A stretch of 19,726 nucleotides of DNA from Pseudorhodobacter antarcticus (GCA_945861995.1 CAMAWZ010000008.1:1-19726); one strand, 5' to 3'; shown: positions 1 through 7,962, counted from the first letter of the stretch. Numbers and translations: made by a program. Notes: generated by a model not told the origin, from the sequence alone.

Positions 1-1
1 C

Positions 2-382
2 CCCTTTGGCTTTGGGCTGACGCATACCACATTCGCCCTATCAAACCTGCGCATTGGTGCGGATTTACAGGCCTATGTGACTGTGGCCAACACAGGCGCG
101 CAGACAGGAACAGCAGTGGTGCAGCTTTACGTTGCCCCGCAAAACGCCCCCGTCCAGCGCCCAGAAAAGGAATTGAAAGCCTTTGCCAAGGTAGAACTGG
201 CTGCGGGCGCGGCGCAGGAAATTGCCCTGCACTTAACCGCCCGTGATTTCGCCTATTGGGACGTGGGCGCGCGGGGTTGGCACGTGGCGGCAGGCAATTA
301 CACCCTGCTTGCGGGCCTATCAGCGATGGATATTCAATCCAGCGCCAGTATCGTCATGGGCGAATTTCGCATCGCGCCCTAA
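2..382 (+). CDS. GH3 family beta-glucosidase, C-terminal fragment (5' end outside window)
   Basis: This is the end of a coding frame that runs in from the left edge and stops with TAA at 380-382. The visible 126 residues start with PFGFGLTHTTF. That is the hallmark of the C-terminal part of glycoside hydrolase family 3 enzymes (usually Y-P-F-G-x-G-L-S-Y-T-x-F), just before the fibronectin III-like domain. The remainder (VANTGAQTGTAVVQLYV, then RPEKELKAFAKVEL) fits that FnIII-like domain. The catalytic domains are not visible, so substrate (beta-glucoside, xyloside and so on) cannot be told and the annotation rests on the C-terminus only. The next gene on the same strand begins 78 bases later, after a repeat-containing leader. 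Whether the two are co-transcribed is unclear. Confidence 0.85.
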   Translation, partial: PFGFGLTHTTFALSNLRIGADLQAYVTVANTGAQTGTAVVQLYVAPQNAPVQRPEKELKAFAKVELAAGAAQEIALHLTARDFAYWDVGARGWHVAAGNYTLLAGLSAMDIQSSASIVMGEFRIAP

Positions 383-397
383 CCGATTGCGTGCACG

Positions 398-442
398 CTT
401 TGGCCCCGCTAGCATGGTGCCAAAGTTAGTGCGGGGCCAAAG
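398..442 (+). repeat. 12-bp perfect inverted repeat in the leader of the glycosyltransferase gene
   Basis: CTTTGGCCCCGC at 398-409 is the exact reverse complement of GCGGGGCCAAAG at 431-442, with a 21-base loop. Further out, GCAC (393-396) can pair with GTGC (446-449) across a small internal loop. No T-run follows the stem (the next bases are TTAGTGCGGGG), so it is not a normal intrinsic terminator. It lies 16 bases after the stop of the GH3 gene and ends 18 bases before the ATG at 461. An attenuator, mRNA-stabilising hairpin or protein site are all possible. Confidence 0.7.
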
Positions 443-453
443 TTAGTGCGGGG
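420..453 (+). repeat. 17-bp tandem direct repeat, two copies
   Basis: CCAAAGTTAGTGCGGGG occurs twice back to back, at 420-436 and 437-453, with no mismatch. The hairpin arm at 431-442 straddles the junction between the two copies. A second, interleaved direct repeat, GCATGGTGCCAA, is at 412-423 and 459-470. The second of these contains the likely start codon of the downstream gene, so the start-codon region exists in two copies. Confidence 0.9.
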
Positions 454-460
454 TAGGGGC

Positions 461-1216
461 ATGGTGCCAACCATTGATCTGGTGATGATTTGCGGGCGCA
501 GGCCGAGCCTGTTGTCGCAAACCTTGGCCAGTTTTGGCGCGCGGATGTTTCCGCATTTTCGCTTTGCCAATGTGATTGCCAATATCGACCCGTTCATGGG
601 GGATACGGCGGCAGGGGATGACTGCGCAGATTTGCTGCGCGCCACATTTCCGCGCGGCGCCACGCAACTGCACATCTTTCGCCCCGAAACGGCGGGCTTT
701 GCCGCCGCCGTGCAGCGGGCGTGGCTGGCGACGAAATCAGATTTCGTCTTTCACATGGAAGATGACTGGACAGCGCGCGATGACATCACTCCGCAGCCGT
801 TTTTTGACCTGCTGGCCCCCGATGATGTGCAGGCTGTAACCTTGGTCTGCGCCACCAAACACACGCGCGGGCTGCCGCATCAAACCTACCGCCGCATCAC
901 CCGCAGTCCGCGCGGATATATTTTGCAAGACGAGTTGATAAACGCCTTTTCAACATCGCCGGGCATGTTCAAGGGCCCGTTTTTACGCAAGGCGGCGGAA
1001 CTGCTCGACACCCACTTTGACCCTGAAAAGCAGTTTTTCAAAGGGCTAAACCCCGCGCTAGAGGAACTGGCCTTGCCGTTCCGCTGTATGTTTTTGCGCG
1101 GCGCGATTGAGCGCGATGCGATTGACGATATTGGCCGCGATTACCGCGACCAATTGGGCCTGAAAAAGCTGCTGATCGACGGGCAGGCGGTGTGGCTGGC
1201 CGCCCCGCCAGATTGA
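461..1216 (+). CDS. GT-A fold (GT2-like) glycosyltransferase
   Basis: This 251-residue protein looks like a small nucleotide-sugar-dependent glycosyltransferase. It starts with a beta strand and a loop typical of GT-A enzymes (TIDLVMICGRRPSLLSQTL). Around residue 100 it has the acidic motif HMEDDW, which fits the DxD-type metal and nucleotide-diphosphate site. The stretch before it (ETAGFAAAVQRAWLATKSDF) matches the usual helix preceding that motif. No membrane segment is visible. I chose ATG 461, just before the conserved strand, with GCGGGG as a possible ribosome site at 448-453; a GTG at 446 is in frame. The gene ends flush against the stop codon of the convergent ecm gene. Acceptor and sugar are unknown. 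Confidence 0.6.
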   Translation: MVPTIDLVMICGRRPSLLSQTLASFGARMFPHFRFANVIANIDPFMGDTAAGDDCADLLRATFPRGATQLHIFRPETAGFAAAVQRAWLATKSDFVFHMEDDWTARDDITPQPFFDLLAPDDVQAVTLVCATKHTRGLPHQTYRRITRSPRGYILQDELINAFSTSPGMFKGPFLRKAAELLDTHFDPEKQFFKGLNPALEELALPFRCMFLRGAIERDAIDDIGRDYRDQLGLKKLLIDGQAVWLAAPPD

Positions 1217-3184
1217 TTATTCTGCCGCCACGGGGGCTGCATCCACCAGCCCGACAATATCCATCATGATGCGGTTAAGTTCAAAATCCTTGGGCGTATA
1301 AACCGCGGCAACGCCTGCTGCGCGCAGGGCGGCTGCGTCGTCTTCGGGAATGATTCCGCCCACGACCAGCGGAATGTGGCCCAGACCTTCATCGCGCATC
1401 CGCGCCAAAACATCGCGCACCAGTGGCAGATGGCTGCCCGACAGAATGGACAGGCCAATGACATGCGGGCGCTGCTGCGCGGCCGCTTCAATGATTTGCG
1501 CAGGGGTCAGGCGGATGCCTTCGTAATGGATTTCCATACCGCAATCGCGGGCGCGGGCTGCAATTTGCTCGGCCCCGTTGGAATGACCATCAAGGCCAGG
1601 TTTGCCCACAAGGAAGGACAGCGGGCGGCCCAGTTTGGCAGACACGGCCTGCACCGCCTCGCGGATCGGCTCTAACCCTTCGGTGCGGTTCGACGGGGAT
1701 TTGGAAACCCCCGTTGGCGCGCGATATTCGCCAAAGGCGGCGCGGGCAACAGCGGCCCATTCGCCCGTAGTGGCCCCTGCCTTTGCCGCAGCAATGGATG
1801 CAGGCATGATATTTGCCCCCGAAATAGCCGCCGCGCGCAATGCTTTCAGCGCCGCATCGACCGCGCCCGCATCACGCGCGCCGCGCCACGCGGACAGGCG
1901 CGCAATTTGGTCTGCCTCTGCGGCAGGATCAGATTGCATAATCGACCCGTCGCCAGCGGTTAGAGGGCTTTCCTCGCCTTTTTGCCAGCGGTTCACGCCC
2001 ACAACCACTGTCTCGCCGCTTTCAACGCGGGCAATCCGTTCGGCGTTGCTGTCCACCAATCGCCCCTTCATATATTCGATCGCGGCCACCGCCCCGCCCA
2101 TGGCGTCAATCCGCGCCAATTCTTCGCGCGCGCCCTGCGCCAGTTCAGCCACCTTGCGGTCAATCGCAGGGTTTCCATCGAACAGATCGTCATATTCCAA
2201 AAGGTCGGTCTCATAGGCCAGCACCTGCTGCATCCGCAGCGACCATTGCTGATCCCATGGGCGCGGCAGGCCCAGAGCCTCGTTCCAAGCGGGCAGTTGC
2301 ACCGCGCGGGCGCGGGCATTTTTTGACAAGGTGACAGCCAGCATTTCAATCAAAATGCGGTAGACGTTGTTTTCGGGCTGCTGTTCGGTCAGGCCCAGCG
2401 AATTGACCTGCACCCCGTAACGGAAGCGGCGATACTTAGCCTCGGTAATGCCATAGCGCGTCTCGCAAATCTCGTCCCATAACTGCACAAAGGCGCGCAT
2501 TTTGCACAGTTCGGTCACAAACCTGATGCCTGCATTTACAAAGAATGAAATGCGCCCGACCATCGCAGGAAAATCGGCGGGCGCGACTTTGCCGCGCAAA
2601 TCGTCCAGAACGGCGCAGGCCGTGGCCAGCGCAAAGGCCAGTTCCTGTTGCGGCGTCGCCCCCGCCTCTTGCAGATGATAGCTGCAAATATTCATCGGGT
2701 TCCATTTGGGCAAATGGGTTTGGGTATAGGCCGCCACATCGGTGATCATCCGCAGGCTGGGCTTTGGCGGAAAGATATAGGTGCCGCGCGAAAGGTATTC
2801 CTTAATCAGATCATTCTGCACTGTGCCTTGCAGGGCGGAAATATCTGCGCCCTGTTCATCTGCCACGGCGATATACAGCGCCAGCAGCCACGGCGCAGTG
2901 GCGTTGATGGTCATCGAGGTGTTCATTTGCTGCAAGGGAATGGCATCGAACAGCGCGCGCATATCGCCCAACTGGCAAATCGGCACGCCAACTGTGCCCA
3001 CCTCGCCGCGCGCCAGTTCGTGATCCGAATCATACCCTGTCTGCGTGGGCAGATCGAAGGCCACCGATAGGCCCGTCTGCCCCTTGGCCAAATTGCCGCG
3101 ATAAAGATCGTTAGATGCCGCCGCCGTAGAATGGCCCGCATAGGTGCGAAACAGCCATGGTTGGTCTTTTTGGGTGTCGGTCAT
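1217..3184 (-). CDS. ecm: Ethylmalonyl-CoA mutase
   Basis: This adenosylcobalamin-dependent mutase of 655 residues converts (2R)-ethylmalonyl-CoA to (2S)-methylsuccinyl-CoA in the ethylmalonyl-CoA pathway of acetate and C1 assimilation. The N-terminal barrel begins PWLFRTYAGHSTAAASNDLY and continues AFDLPTQTGYDSDHELARGE, as in methylmalonyl-CoA mutase relatives. The C-terminal B12 domain carries GKPGLDGHSNG at about 527-537, with the cobalt-ligating histidine of DxHxxG near 534, and LVVGGIIP further on. Divergence from ordinary McmA and nearby ccr favour Ecm. I chose ATG 3184 because CAAAGG lies about 8 bases upstream; a TTG at 3202 would add six residues. It is transcribed away from the acyltransferase and ccr, and its 3' end touches the neighbouring stop codon with no spacer. 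Confidence 0.93.
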   Translation of the reverse strand: MTDTQKDQPWLFRTYAGHSTAAASNDLYRGNLAKGQTGLSVAFDLPTQTGYDSDHELARGEVGTVGVPICQLGDMRALFDAIPLQQMNTSMTINATAPWLLALYIAVADEQGADISALQGTVQNDLIKEYLSRGTYIFPPKPSLRMITDVAAYTQTHLPKWNPMNICSYHLQEAGATPQQELAFALATACAVLDDLRGKVAPADFPAMVGRISFFVNAGIRFVTELCKMRAFVQLWDEICETRYGITEAKYRRFRYGVQVNSLGLTEQQPENNVYRILIEMLAVTLSKNARARAVQLPAWNEALGLPRPWDQQWSLRMQQVLAYETDLLEYDDLFDGNPAIDRKVAELAQGAREELARIDAMGGAVAAIEYMKGRLVDSNAERIARVESGETVVVGVNRWQKGEESPLTAGDGSIMQSDPAAEADQIARLSAWRGARDAGAVDAALKALRAAAISGANIMPASIAAAKAGATTGEWAAVARAAFGEYRAPTGVSKSPSNRTEGLEPIREAVQAVSAKLGRPLSFLVGKPGLDGHSNGAEQIAARARDCGMEIHYEGIRLTPAQIIEAAAQQRPHVIGLSILSGSHLPLVRDVLARMRDEGLGHIPLVVGGIIPEDDAAALRAAGVAAVYTPKDFELNRIMMDIVGLVDAAPVAAE

Positions 3185-3220
3185 GGCGCGGCCTTTGAGC
3201 AATTTAATTTCGAATATCGA

Positions 3221-3250
3221 TCAGTAATCGCAATTTTAGATCAATGTCAA
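3221..3250 (-). promoter_or_regulatory. Candidate promoter for ecm
   Basis: On the minus strand, TTGACA (3250-3245) matches the sigma-70 type -35 box exactly. An 18-base spacer leads to TACTGA (3226-3221), a weak -10 box. A start near 3214 would give a leader of about 30 bases before the ecm ATG. The surrounding 3185-3312 interval is AT-rich and divergent, so it should also hold the acyltransferase promoter, which I cannot place. Only the -35 box is convincing. Confidence 0.35.
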
Positions 3251-3312
3251 TCGCTGCGCTGCGGCGTGGGCAGGGACTTTACCGCTGCCTCATTTCCTGC
3301 CAGCCTGCGCAG

Positions 3313-4656
3313 ATGTTTACGCCTGTGACCGTTCCACTTTGGCTTGCCATACTGATCGCGCTGTTTGCGGGCGTGACCTTTGCCTCGCATTTCTTGTTTC
3401 CCTCGGTGCGCTGGTTCTTTCGCCGCCGATTTGAAAAAGCGGTCGCGCGCCTGAACGCCCGCCTTGACCGCCCGATCGAGCTGTTCAAACTGGCGCGCCG
3501 CCAAGATATGATTGCGCGGCTTTTGTATGAGCCGCGCGTGCTAGAGGCTGTGGGCGAACACGCGCGCGCGATGAACATTCCGGGCAATGTGGCCCTGCAA
3601 GAGGCCCGCCGCTATGCCCGCGAAATTGTGCCCGCCTTTTCGGCCACGCTGTATTTTGGTTTTGCCATTCGTGCAGCGCGCCTGTTCTCGCGCGCTTTCT
3701 ATACTGTGCCGCTGGGCAAATTGGACGCGGCGCTGGTCACTATAAACCCCAAAGACACTGTGGTGTTCGTGATCAACCACCGCAGCAATATGGATTATGT
3801 GCTGGTCACTTGGCTGGCTTCGCAACGCACCAACCTGTCCTACGCTGTTGGCGAATGGGCGCGGATTTGGCCGTTCTCACGCCTGATCCGCACGATGGGG
3901 GCCTATTTCATTCGACGAACTTCGCGCAACACCCTATATCGGCGTGTGCTGGCCCGCTATGTTCAAATGGCGACCCAAGAAGGCACAACGCAGGCGATTT
4001 TTCCCGAAGGCGGTCTGTCGCTGTCGGGTGAAATTGGCGCGGCGAAAATGGGGTTGCTGTCCTATATCGCCGCTGCCGATATGCCGCAGGGGCGCGATGT
4101 GGTGTTTGTGCCCGTGGGTCTGGCCTATGATCGCGTGCTGGAAGACCGTATATTGGTGCGCGCCAATACCGCAGGAACACGGCAGTTCAAGGCAGGTGTC
4201 GGCGAAGCGTCGGCCTTTGCTGCGCGCGTGGTTTGGCATATCCTGCGCCGCAGGTTTGCTGGGTTTGGTTTGGCTGCCGCGGCCTTTGGCGCGCCGATTT
4301 CCCTGCGCGCGCATCAAGGCGGGATAGAGGATTTGGGCGAAAAGCTGATGGCGGCTATTGCCGCAGTCGTGCCTGTTTTGCCCGTGCCCTTGATCGCGGC
4401 CCTACTCCTGCGCGGCCCCAAGTCAGAAGACGCGCTTTTGGACATGGCCACCGCCACTATTTCCGATTTAGGCCGCGTTGGCGCCGTGCTGAAACTGCCC
4501 AAACCCGACCTGCTGCTTGCCTGTGGTCTGCGCCCGTTGATCGCGCGGGGGATTGTGGCAGCCGATTTAACCCCCATAGATACCCCGCTTTTGCAGTTTT
4601 ACGCCGCACCCATGCAGCACTGGCTGACCCACATTGCTGCATCGCGGCAGACATAA
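3313..4656 (+). CDS. PlsC-type glycerolipid acyltransferase (1-acylglycerol-3-phosphate or glycerol-3-phosphate acyltransferase)
   Basis: This 447-residue protein has an N-terminal membrane segment (about residues 8-28) followed by the acyltransferase blocks in order. These are NHRSNMD at 155-161 (the H-x4-D catalytic pair), GAYFIRR at 196-202, FPEGG at 230-234 and VFVPVGLAYDRV near 267-278. It should transfer an acyl chain to a glycerol phosphate lipid precursor at the inner membrane. It is much longer than a typical 240-260 residue PlsC, with extra sequence on both sides of the core, so a PlsB-like or other glycerolipid substrate is possible. I chose ATG 3313 because the hydrophobic segment begins right after it; an upstream in-frame ATG at 3244 lies inside the divergent promoter region. 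It sits between ecm and ccr, and ccr follows after 103 bases. Confidence 0.8.
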   Translation: MFTPVTVPLWLAILIALFAGVTFASHFLFPSVRWFFRRRFEKAVARLNARLDRPIELFKLARRQDMIARLLYEPRVLEAVGEHARAMNIPGNVALQEARRYAREIVPAFSATLYFGFAIRAARLFSRAFYTVPLGKLDAALVTINPKDTVVFVINHRSNMDYVLVTWLASQRTNLSYAVGEWARIWPFSRLIRTMGAYFIRRTSRNTLYRRVLARYVQMATQEGTTQAIFPEGGLSLSGEIGAAKMGLLSYIAAADMPQGRDVVFVPVGLAYDRVLEDRILVRANTAGTRQFKAGVGEASAFAARVVWHILRRRFAGFGLAAAAFGAPISLRAHQGGIEDLGEKLMAAIAAVVPVLPVPLIAALLLRGPKSEDALLDMATATISDLGRVGAVLKLPKPDLLLACGLRPLIARGIVAADLTPIDTPLLQFYAAPMQHWLTHIAASRQT

Positions 4657-4681
4657 AATTACAAAAACAACATTTACTGGA

Positions 4682-4711
4682 TTGCATTGTTGCGCCGCGG
4701 TTGTGTAAATG
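4682..4711 (+). promoter_or_regulatory. Weak candidate promoter upstream of ccr
   Basis: TTGCAT (4682-4687), an 18-base spacer and TAAATG (4706-4711) resemble -35 and -10 boxes, with moderate matches only. A 6-bp inverted repeat follows, GCGCCG (4720-4725) and CGGCGC (4733-4738), and then GGAG about seven bases before the ccr ATG at 4760. The 103-base gap suggests ccr may be transcribed separately from the acyltransferase, but this is an inference. Confidence 0.2.
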
Positions 4712-4759
4712 GCCCGCAGGCGCCGGATTCTGCGGCGCAGCACTTTGCTGGAGACGACG

Positions 4760-6043
4760 ATGGCCCTAGATACCGCCCCCCAATATGCGGCCCCAATGAA
4801 AGACCTGTATGAAATTGGCGAAATGCCCCCCATGGGTCATGTTCCTGCCAAAATGTACGCATGGTCGATCCGCCGCGAACGTCACGGCGAGCCGAATACC
4901 GCCATGCAAATTGAGGTGGTTGATACGTGGAAAATCGACAGCCACGAAGTGCTGGTGTTGGTTATGGCGGCTGGCGTCAATTATAATGGGGTCTGGGCCT
5001 GCCTTGGCGAACCTGTCAGCGTGTTTGATGTCCACAAACAGCCCTATGCAGTGCTGGGCTCTGATGCGGCTGGCATCGTTTGGGCCGTGGGTGACAAGGT
5101 GAAACGCTGGAAGGTCGGCGACGAAGTTGTCATCCATTGCAACCAAGACGATGGCGATGACGAAGATTGCAATGGCGGCGATCCAATGTATTCGCCCAGC
5201 CAACGGATTTGGGGATACGAGACGCACGACGGCAGCTTTTCGCAGTTCACCCGCGTGCAGGCGCAGCAGCTTATGCCCCGCCCGCGCCACCTGACATGGG
5301 AAGAATCTGCCTGCTATACCCTGACCCTTGCCACAGCCTACCGTATGTTGTTCGGCCACGAGCCGCACGATTTGAAACCTGGCCAAAACGTTCTGGTCTG
5401 GGGCGCGTCAGGCGGGCTTGGCAGCTATGCCATTCAACTGATCAACACCGCAGGCGCGAATGCAATCGGCGTGATTTCGGATGAAGATAAGCGCGATTTC
5501 GTCATGGGCCTTGGCGCAAAAGGCGTGATTAATCGCAAAGATTTCACGTGCTGGGGGCAGATGCCTATTGTGAACACGCCCGAGTATAACGACTGGCTGA
5601 AAGAGGCCCGCCGCTTTGGCAAGGCGATTTGGGATATCACGGGCAAGGGCGTGAACGTGGATATGGTGTTTGAACATCCGGGCGAGTCGACCTTTCCCGT
5701 GTCGTCCCTTGTGTGCAAAAAGGGCGGTATGGTGGTGATCTGCGCGGGTACCACGGGTTTTAACTGCACCTTTGACGTGCGCTATATGTGGATGCATCAA
5801 AAACGCCTGCAGGGCAGCCATTTTGCGCATTTGAAACAAGCGGCAGCCGCAAATAAACTGATGATCGAGCGCCGCCTTGATCCGTGCATGTCCGAAGTGT
5901 TTCCTTGGGCCGACATCCCCGCTGCCCATATGTTGATGCGTCAGAACAAACATAAGCCCGGCAATATGGCGGTGCTGGTGCAAGCCCCGCGCACAGGCCT
6001 GCGCACGTTTGACGACACGCTAGAGGCATCGCGCGCACGCTAA
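4760..6043 (+). CDS. ccr: Crotonyl-CoA carboxylase/reductase
   Basis: This 427-residue medium-chain dehydrogenase reductively carboxylates crotonyl-CoA to (2S)-ethylmalonyl-CoA with NADPH and CO2. It is the entry step of the ethylmalonyl-CoA pathway, whose product is used (after epimerisation) by the mutase encoded at 1217-3184. Its length matches the family (about 430). Visible signatures include GVNYNGVWACLG at 72-83, which includes the asparagine associated with CO2 binding in studied Ccr enzymes. LTWEESACYTLTLATAYRML follows near 178-197, with the conserved active-site glutamate. The dinucleotide-binding VWGASGGLGSYAIQL lies near 213-227, and YMWMHQKRLQGSHFAH carries the expected active-site histidine. 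I chose ATG 4760, where GGAG lies upstream. It is followed by an intrinsic terminator, so it ends its transcription unit. Confidence 0.95.
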   Translation: MALDTAPQYAAPMKDLYEIGEMPPMGHVPAKMYAWSIRRERHGEPNTAMQIEVVDTWKIDSHEVLVLVMAAGVNYNGVWACLGEPVSVFDVHKQPYAVLGSDAAGIVWAVGDKVKRWKVGDEVVIHCNQDDGDDEDCNGGDPMYSPSQRIWGYETHDGSFSQFTRVQAQQLMPRPRHLTWEESACYTLTLATAYRMLFGHEPHDLKPGQNVLVWGASGGLGSYAIQLINTAGANAIGVISDEDKRDFVMGLGAKGVINRKDFTCWGQMPIVNTPEYNDWLKEARRFGKAIWDITGKGVNVDMVFEHPGESTFPVSSLVCKKGGMVVICAGTTGFNCTFDVRYMWMHQKRLQGSHFAHLKQAAAANKLMIERRLDPCMSEVFPWADIPAAHMLMRQNKHKPGNMAVLVQAPRTGLRTFDDTLEASRAR

Positions 6044-6060
6044 GGCGTTTGAAAATTCGC

Positions 6061-6098
6061 AAAAGGCCAGCCCGCGGAAGCTGGCCTTTTTCATTTTT
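6061..6098 (+). terminator. Intrinsic terminator of ccr
   Basis: AAAAGGCCAGC (6061-6071) pairs perfectly with GCTGGCCTTTT (6080-6090) around an 8-base loop. The T-rich stretch TTTTTCATTTTT follows. It lies 17 bases after the ccr stop codon. The leading A-run means it could also stop transcription on the other strand, but no minus-strand gene reads into it from close by. Confidence 0.92.
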
Positions 6099-6206
6099 CA
6101 AAAATTGTTATCAAATTTGAGACAGTTTGTTTCCACGCGCGCAGATACCGCCGCTCTTTATTAACGCCTATGTCGGTTTAAGGTATTTTATCAGTGCGGG
6201 TGTCAG

Positions 6207-6377
6207 ATGCGCCACGATTGGATCTTTGATGTTTTGACCGATCTGCACAGCTACGCTGAAAAAAATGACTTGCCCGCAATTGCGAAGCAGGCAGAAATGG
6301 CGCTGAATGTGGCGCGCAAAGAGCTGATGGAAAAGACAAAATCTGAACAGGCAGGCGAAGACCAGTCGCAAAGCTGA
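6207..6377 (+). CDS. Small conserved-looking protein of unknown function, 56 residues
   Basis: An ATG at 6207 opens a frame of 56 codons ending with TGA at 6375. The protein starts MRHDWIFDVLTDLHSYAEKN and continues with a helix-forming stretch (LPAIAKQAEMALNVARKEL). It ends in a charged tail (KTKSEQAGEDQSQS). No membrane segment, cysteine or known motif is visible; two amphipathic helices are likely. Length and composition recall a small hypothetical protein I associate with Rhodobacterales, but I do not know a function. It lies 43 bases upstream of the RecD-like helicase on the same strand, so they may share an mRNA. The ribosome site is weak. Codon use resembles the neighbours, which supports a real gene. 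Confidence 0.7.
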   Translation: MRHDWIFDVLTDLHSYAEKNDLPAIAKQAEMALNVARKELMEKTKSEQAGEDQSQS

Positions 6378-6420
6378 TCGGGCATCTGTGCAATCGCTGC
6401 GCCCTGCGGTATGCAGGGAT

Positions 6421-7962
6421 ATGTCCCTTCCAGCCCTAACCTTTTCCGATGACCAAGCCGAAGCGTTTGACCGCGTCGCGGCTGAAATGCTGATACATGG
6501 CATCGATCTTGAAAATGGCGCGCTTACGCCGCGCGCGGAAAGCGCGGGCTCGGTGCTGGCGGTGGTGGGTAAGGCGGGTTCGGGTAAAACCATGCTTCTT
6601 GCCGCGCTGTACCGCGCGCTTGTCGCCGCTGGCGTTGATTTGGTGTCGGGTGATTATGAACCCAAACGCCGCAAAGATCGCCGCACATTGGCCATTTTGG
6701 CCCCCACGAATAAGGCCGCATCCGTTTTGCGCCTGCGCGGTGTGCCTGCCACCACCATTCACCGCATCCTGTATACCCCCATTTACGACCCCCAGTACGA
6801 GAAAATCGCCGAATGGCTGACAGGCACGTCCCCCCGCCCCGTGGTGGACGGGCTGACGGATTTGGCCCTTGACCGCGCCTTTGCCTTTTACGCCCAAGTC
6901 CCGTCTATCCCAGGCGCGCTGGCCGCCGCTGGCCTGCGCGGGTCTGATTTTATCAAAGGCTGGAAGCGGCGCGAAGACCCTCTCGACATCGGCTTTGTCG
7001 ACGAATCCTCGATGCTGGACGAGAGGCAACTTGATGACCTGCGCGAGATTTTCCCGTCGCTTGTTCTTTTCGGTGATCCTGCGCAGTTGGCCCCCGTTGG
7101 CCTATCGGGCGCAATGGTGTTCGACCGCCTTGGCCAAGGGCGCAAGCTGACCCTATCGCGCATCCACCGCCAAGCGGAAGGTAACCCACTTCTTGATCTG
7201 GCCCATGCCTTGGGCGATCCTGACCTCAGCTTCGAAGCCTTTGAACGGCTGGTGGAAAAGGCCGCAGCAGATGATCCGCGCGTTTTGGTCAGCGAAAGGG
7301 CAGATGCCAGCCTGATGGCGCGCAGCCCTGTCTTGGTCTGGCGTAATGCCACCCGCATTCGCCTGATCAATGCGTTTCGTGCCGCTTACGGCGCACCCGA
7401 AACCGAACTGCTGGCAGGCGAGCCGTTGATATGCGATGGCATTGAACTGCCCCTAAAGCACCGCAAAAAGCGCATCGATCTCGAGGCGCGGGGTTTGATC
7501 AAAGGCGCGCAAGTGATCTACCTTGGCCCTGGCAACCGCGATGGTTTTGCACGCCTTCATGTGGTGGGGGCGGAAGATCCGCAAGTGTCTGCCGCATCGA
7601 TCATCAAAATCGAAAAACCAGACGAAGAAGAACCTTTCATCCCATCCGCCGCCACGATGGGGGCCGCATTTTTGCATGGCGCGGCTGTGACCATTCACAA
7701 AGCGCAAGGCAGCCAATGGGATACAGTGCAGGTCTTTGCCCCCGATCTTTATGCCGCCGCCCAGTCTGGCCGCGCCGAGGCGGGCGTTGCCCTGTGGAAG
7801 CGCCTTGCTTATGTCGCCATCACCCGCGCTCAAAATCAGCTGATTTGGGTCACCCGCAACCGCCTTGCCTTGCCCAAAGACCCGCTGTCGGTGGATGATC
7901 TGCGCGCCGCCCCCGCCGCGCCGCTGACGCTGAACAACCCTACCCCGCAAGACCTAAACTAA
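6421..7962 (+). CDS. Stand-alone RecD-like ATP-dependent DNA helicase (superfamily 1)
   Basis: This 513-residue protein has the full order of SF1 helicase motifs. Walker A GKAGSGKT is at 50-57, motif Ia APTNKAA at 94-100, Walker B DESSML at 194-199 and motif III GDPAQLAPVG at 218-227. SRIHR lies near 246, the UvrD-like C-terminal motif TIHKAQGSQWD at 424-434 and motif VI YVAITRA at 464-470. This is the pattern of RecD and Dda-type 5'-3' helicases (COG0507). It lacks room for the N-terminal region of full RecD2, and no recB or recC is nearby, so it is a free-standing enzyme. The start is uncertain: ATG 6421 has AGGGA only one base upstream, and a GTG at 6388 is in frame. The RAM-domain gene follows after 19 bases, suggesting an operon. 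Confidence 0.85.
   Translation: MSLPALTFSDDQAEAFDRVAAEMLIHGIDLENGALTPRAESAGSVLAVVGKAGSGKTMLLAALYRALVAAGVDLVSGDYEPKRRKDRRTLAILAPTNKAASVLRLRGVPATTIHRILYTPIYDPQYEKIAEWLTGTSPRPVVDGLTDLALDRAFAFYAQVPSIPGALAAAGLRGSDFIKGWKRREDPLDIGFVDESSMLDERQLDDLREIFPSLVLFGDPAQLAPVGLSGAMVFDRLGQGRKLTLSRIHRQAEGNPLLDLAHALGDPDLSFEAFERLVEKAAADDPRVLVSERADASLMARSPVLVWRNATRIRLINAFRAAYGAPETELLAGEPLICDGIELPLKHRKKRIDLEARGLIKGAQVIYLGPGNRDGFARLHVVGAEDPQVSAASIIKIEKPDEEEPFIPSAATMGAAFLHGAAVTIHKAQGSQWDTVQVFAPDLYAAAQSGRAEAGVALWKRLAYVAITRAQNQLIWVTRNRLALPKDPLSVDDLRAAPAAPLTLNNPTPQDLN

Noticed and set aside
420..453. Two-copy 17-bp repeat as a CRISPR or phage attachment site
   Set aside because: Copies are directly adjacent with no spacer, there are only two, and no cas, integrase or tRNA gene is nearby.
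1602..2216. Open frame of 204 codons on the plus strand within ecm
   Set aside because: Antisense to the B12-dependent mutase, which is unmistakable in its own frame; no ribosome site and low-complexity composition.
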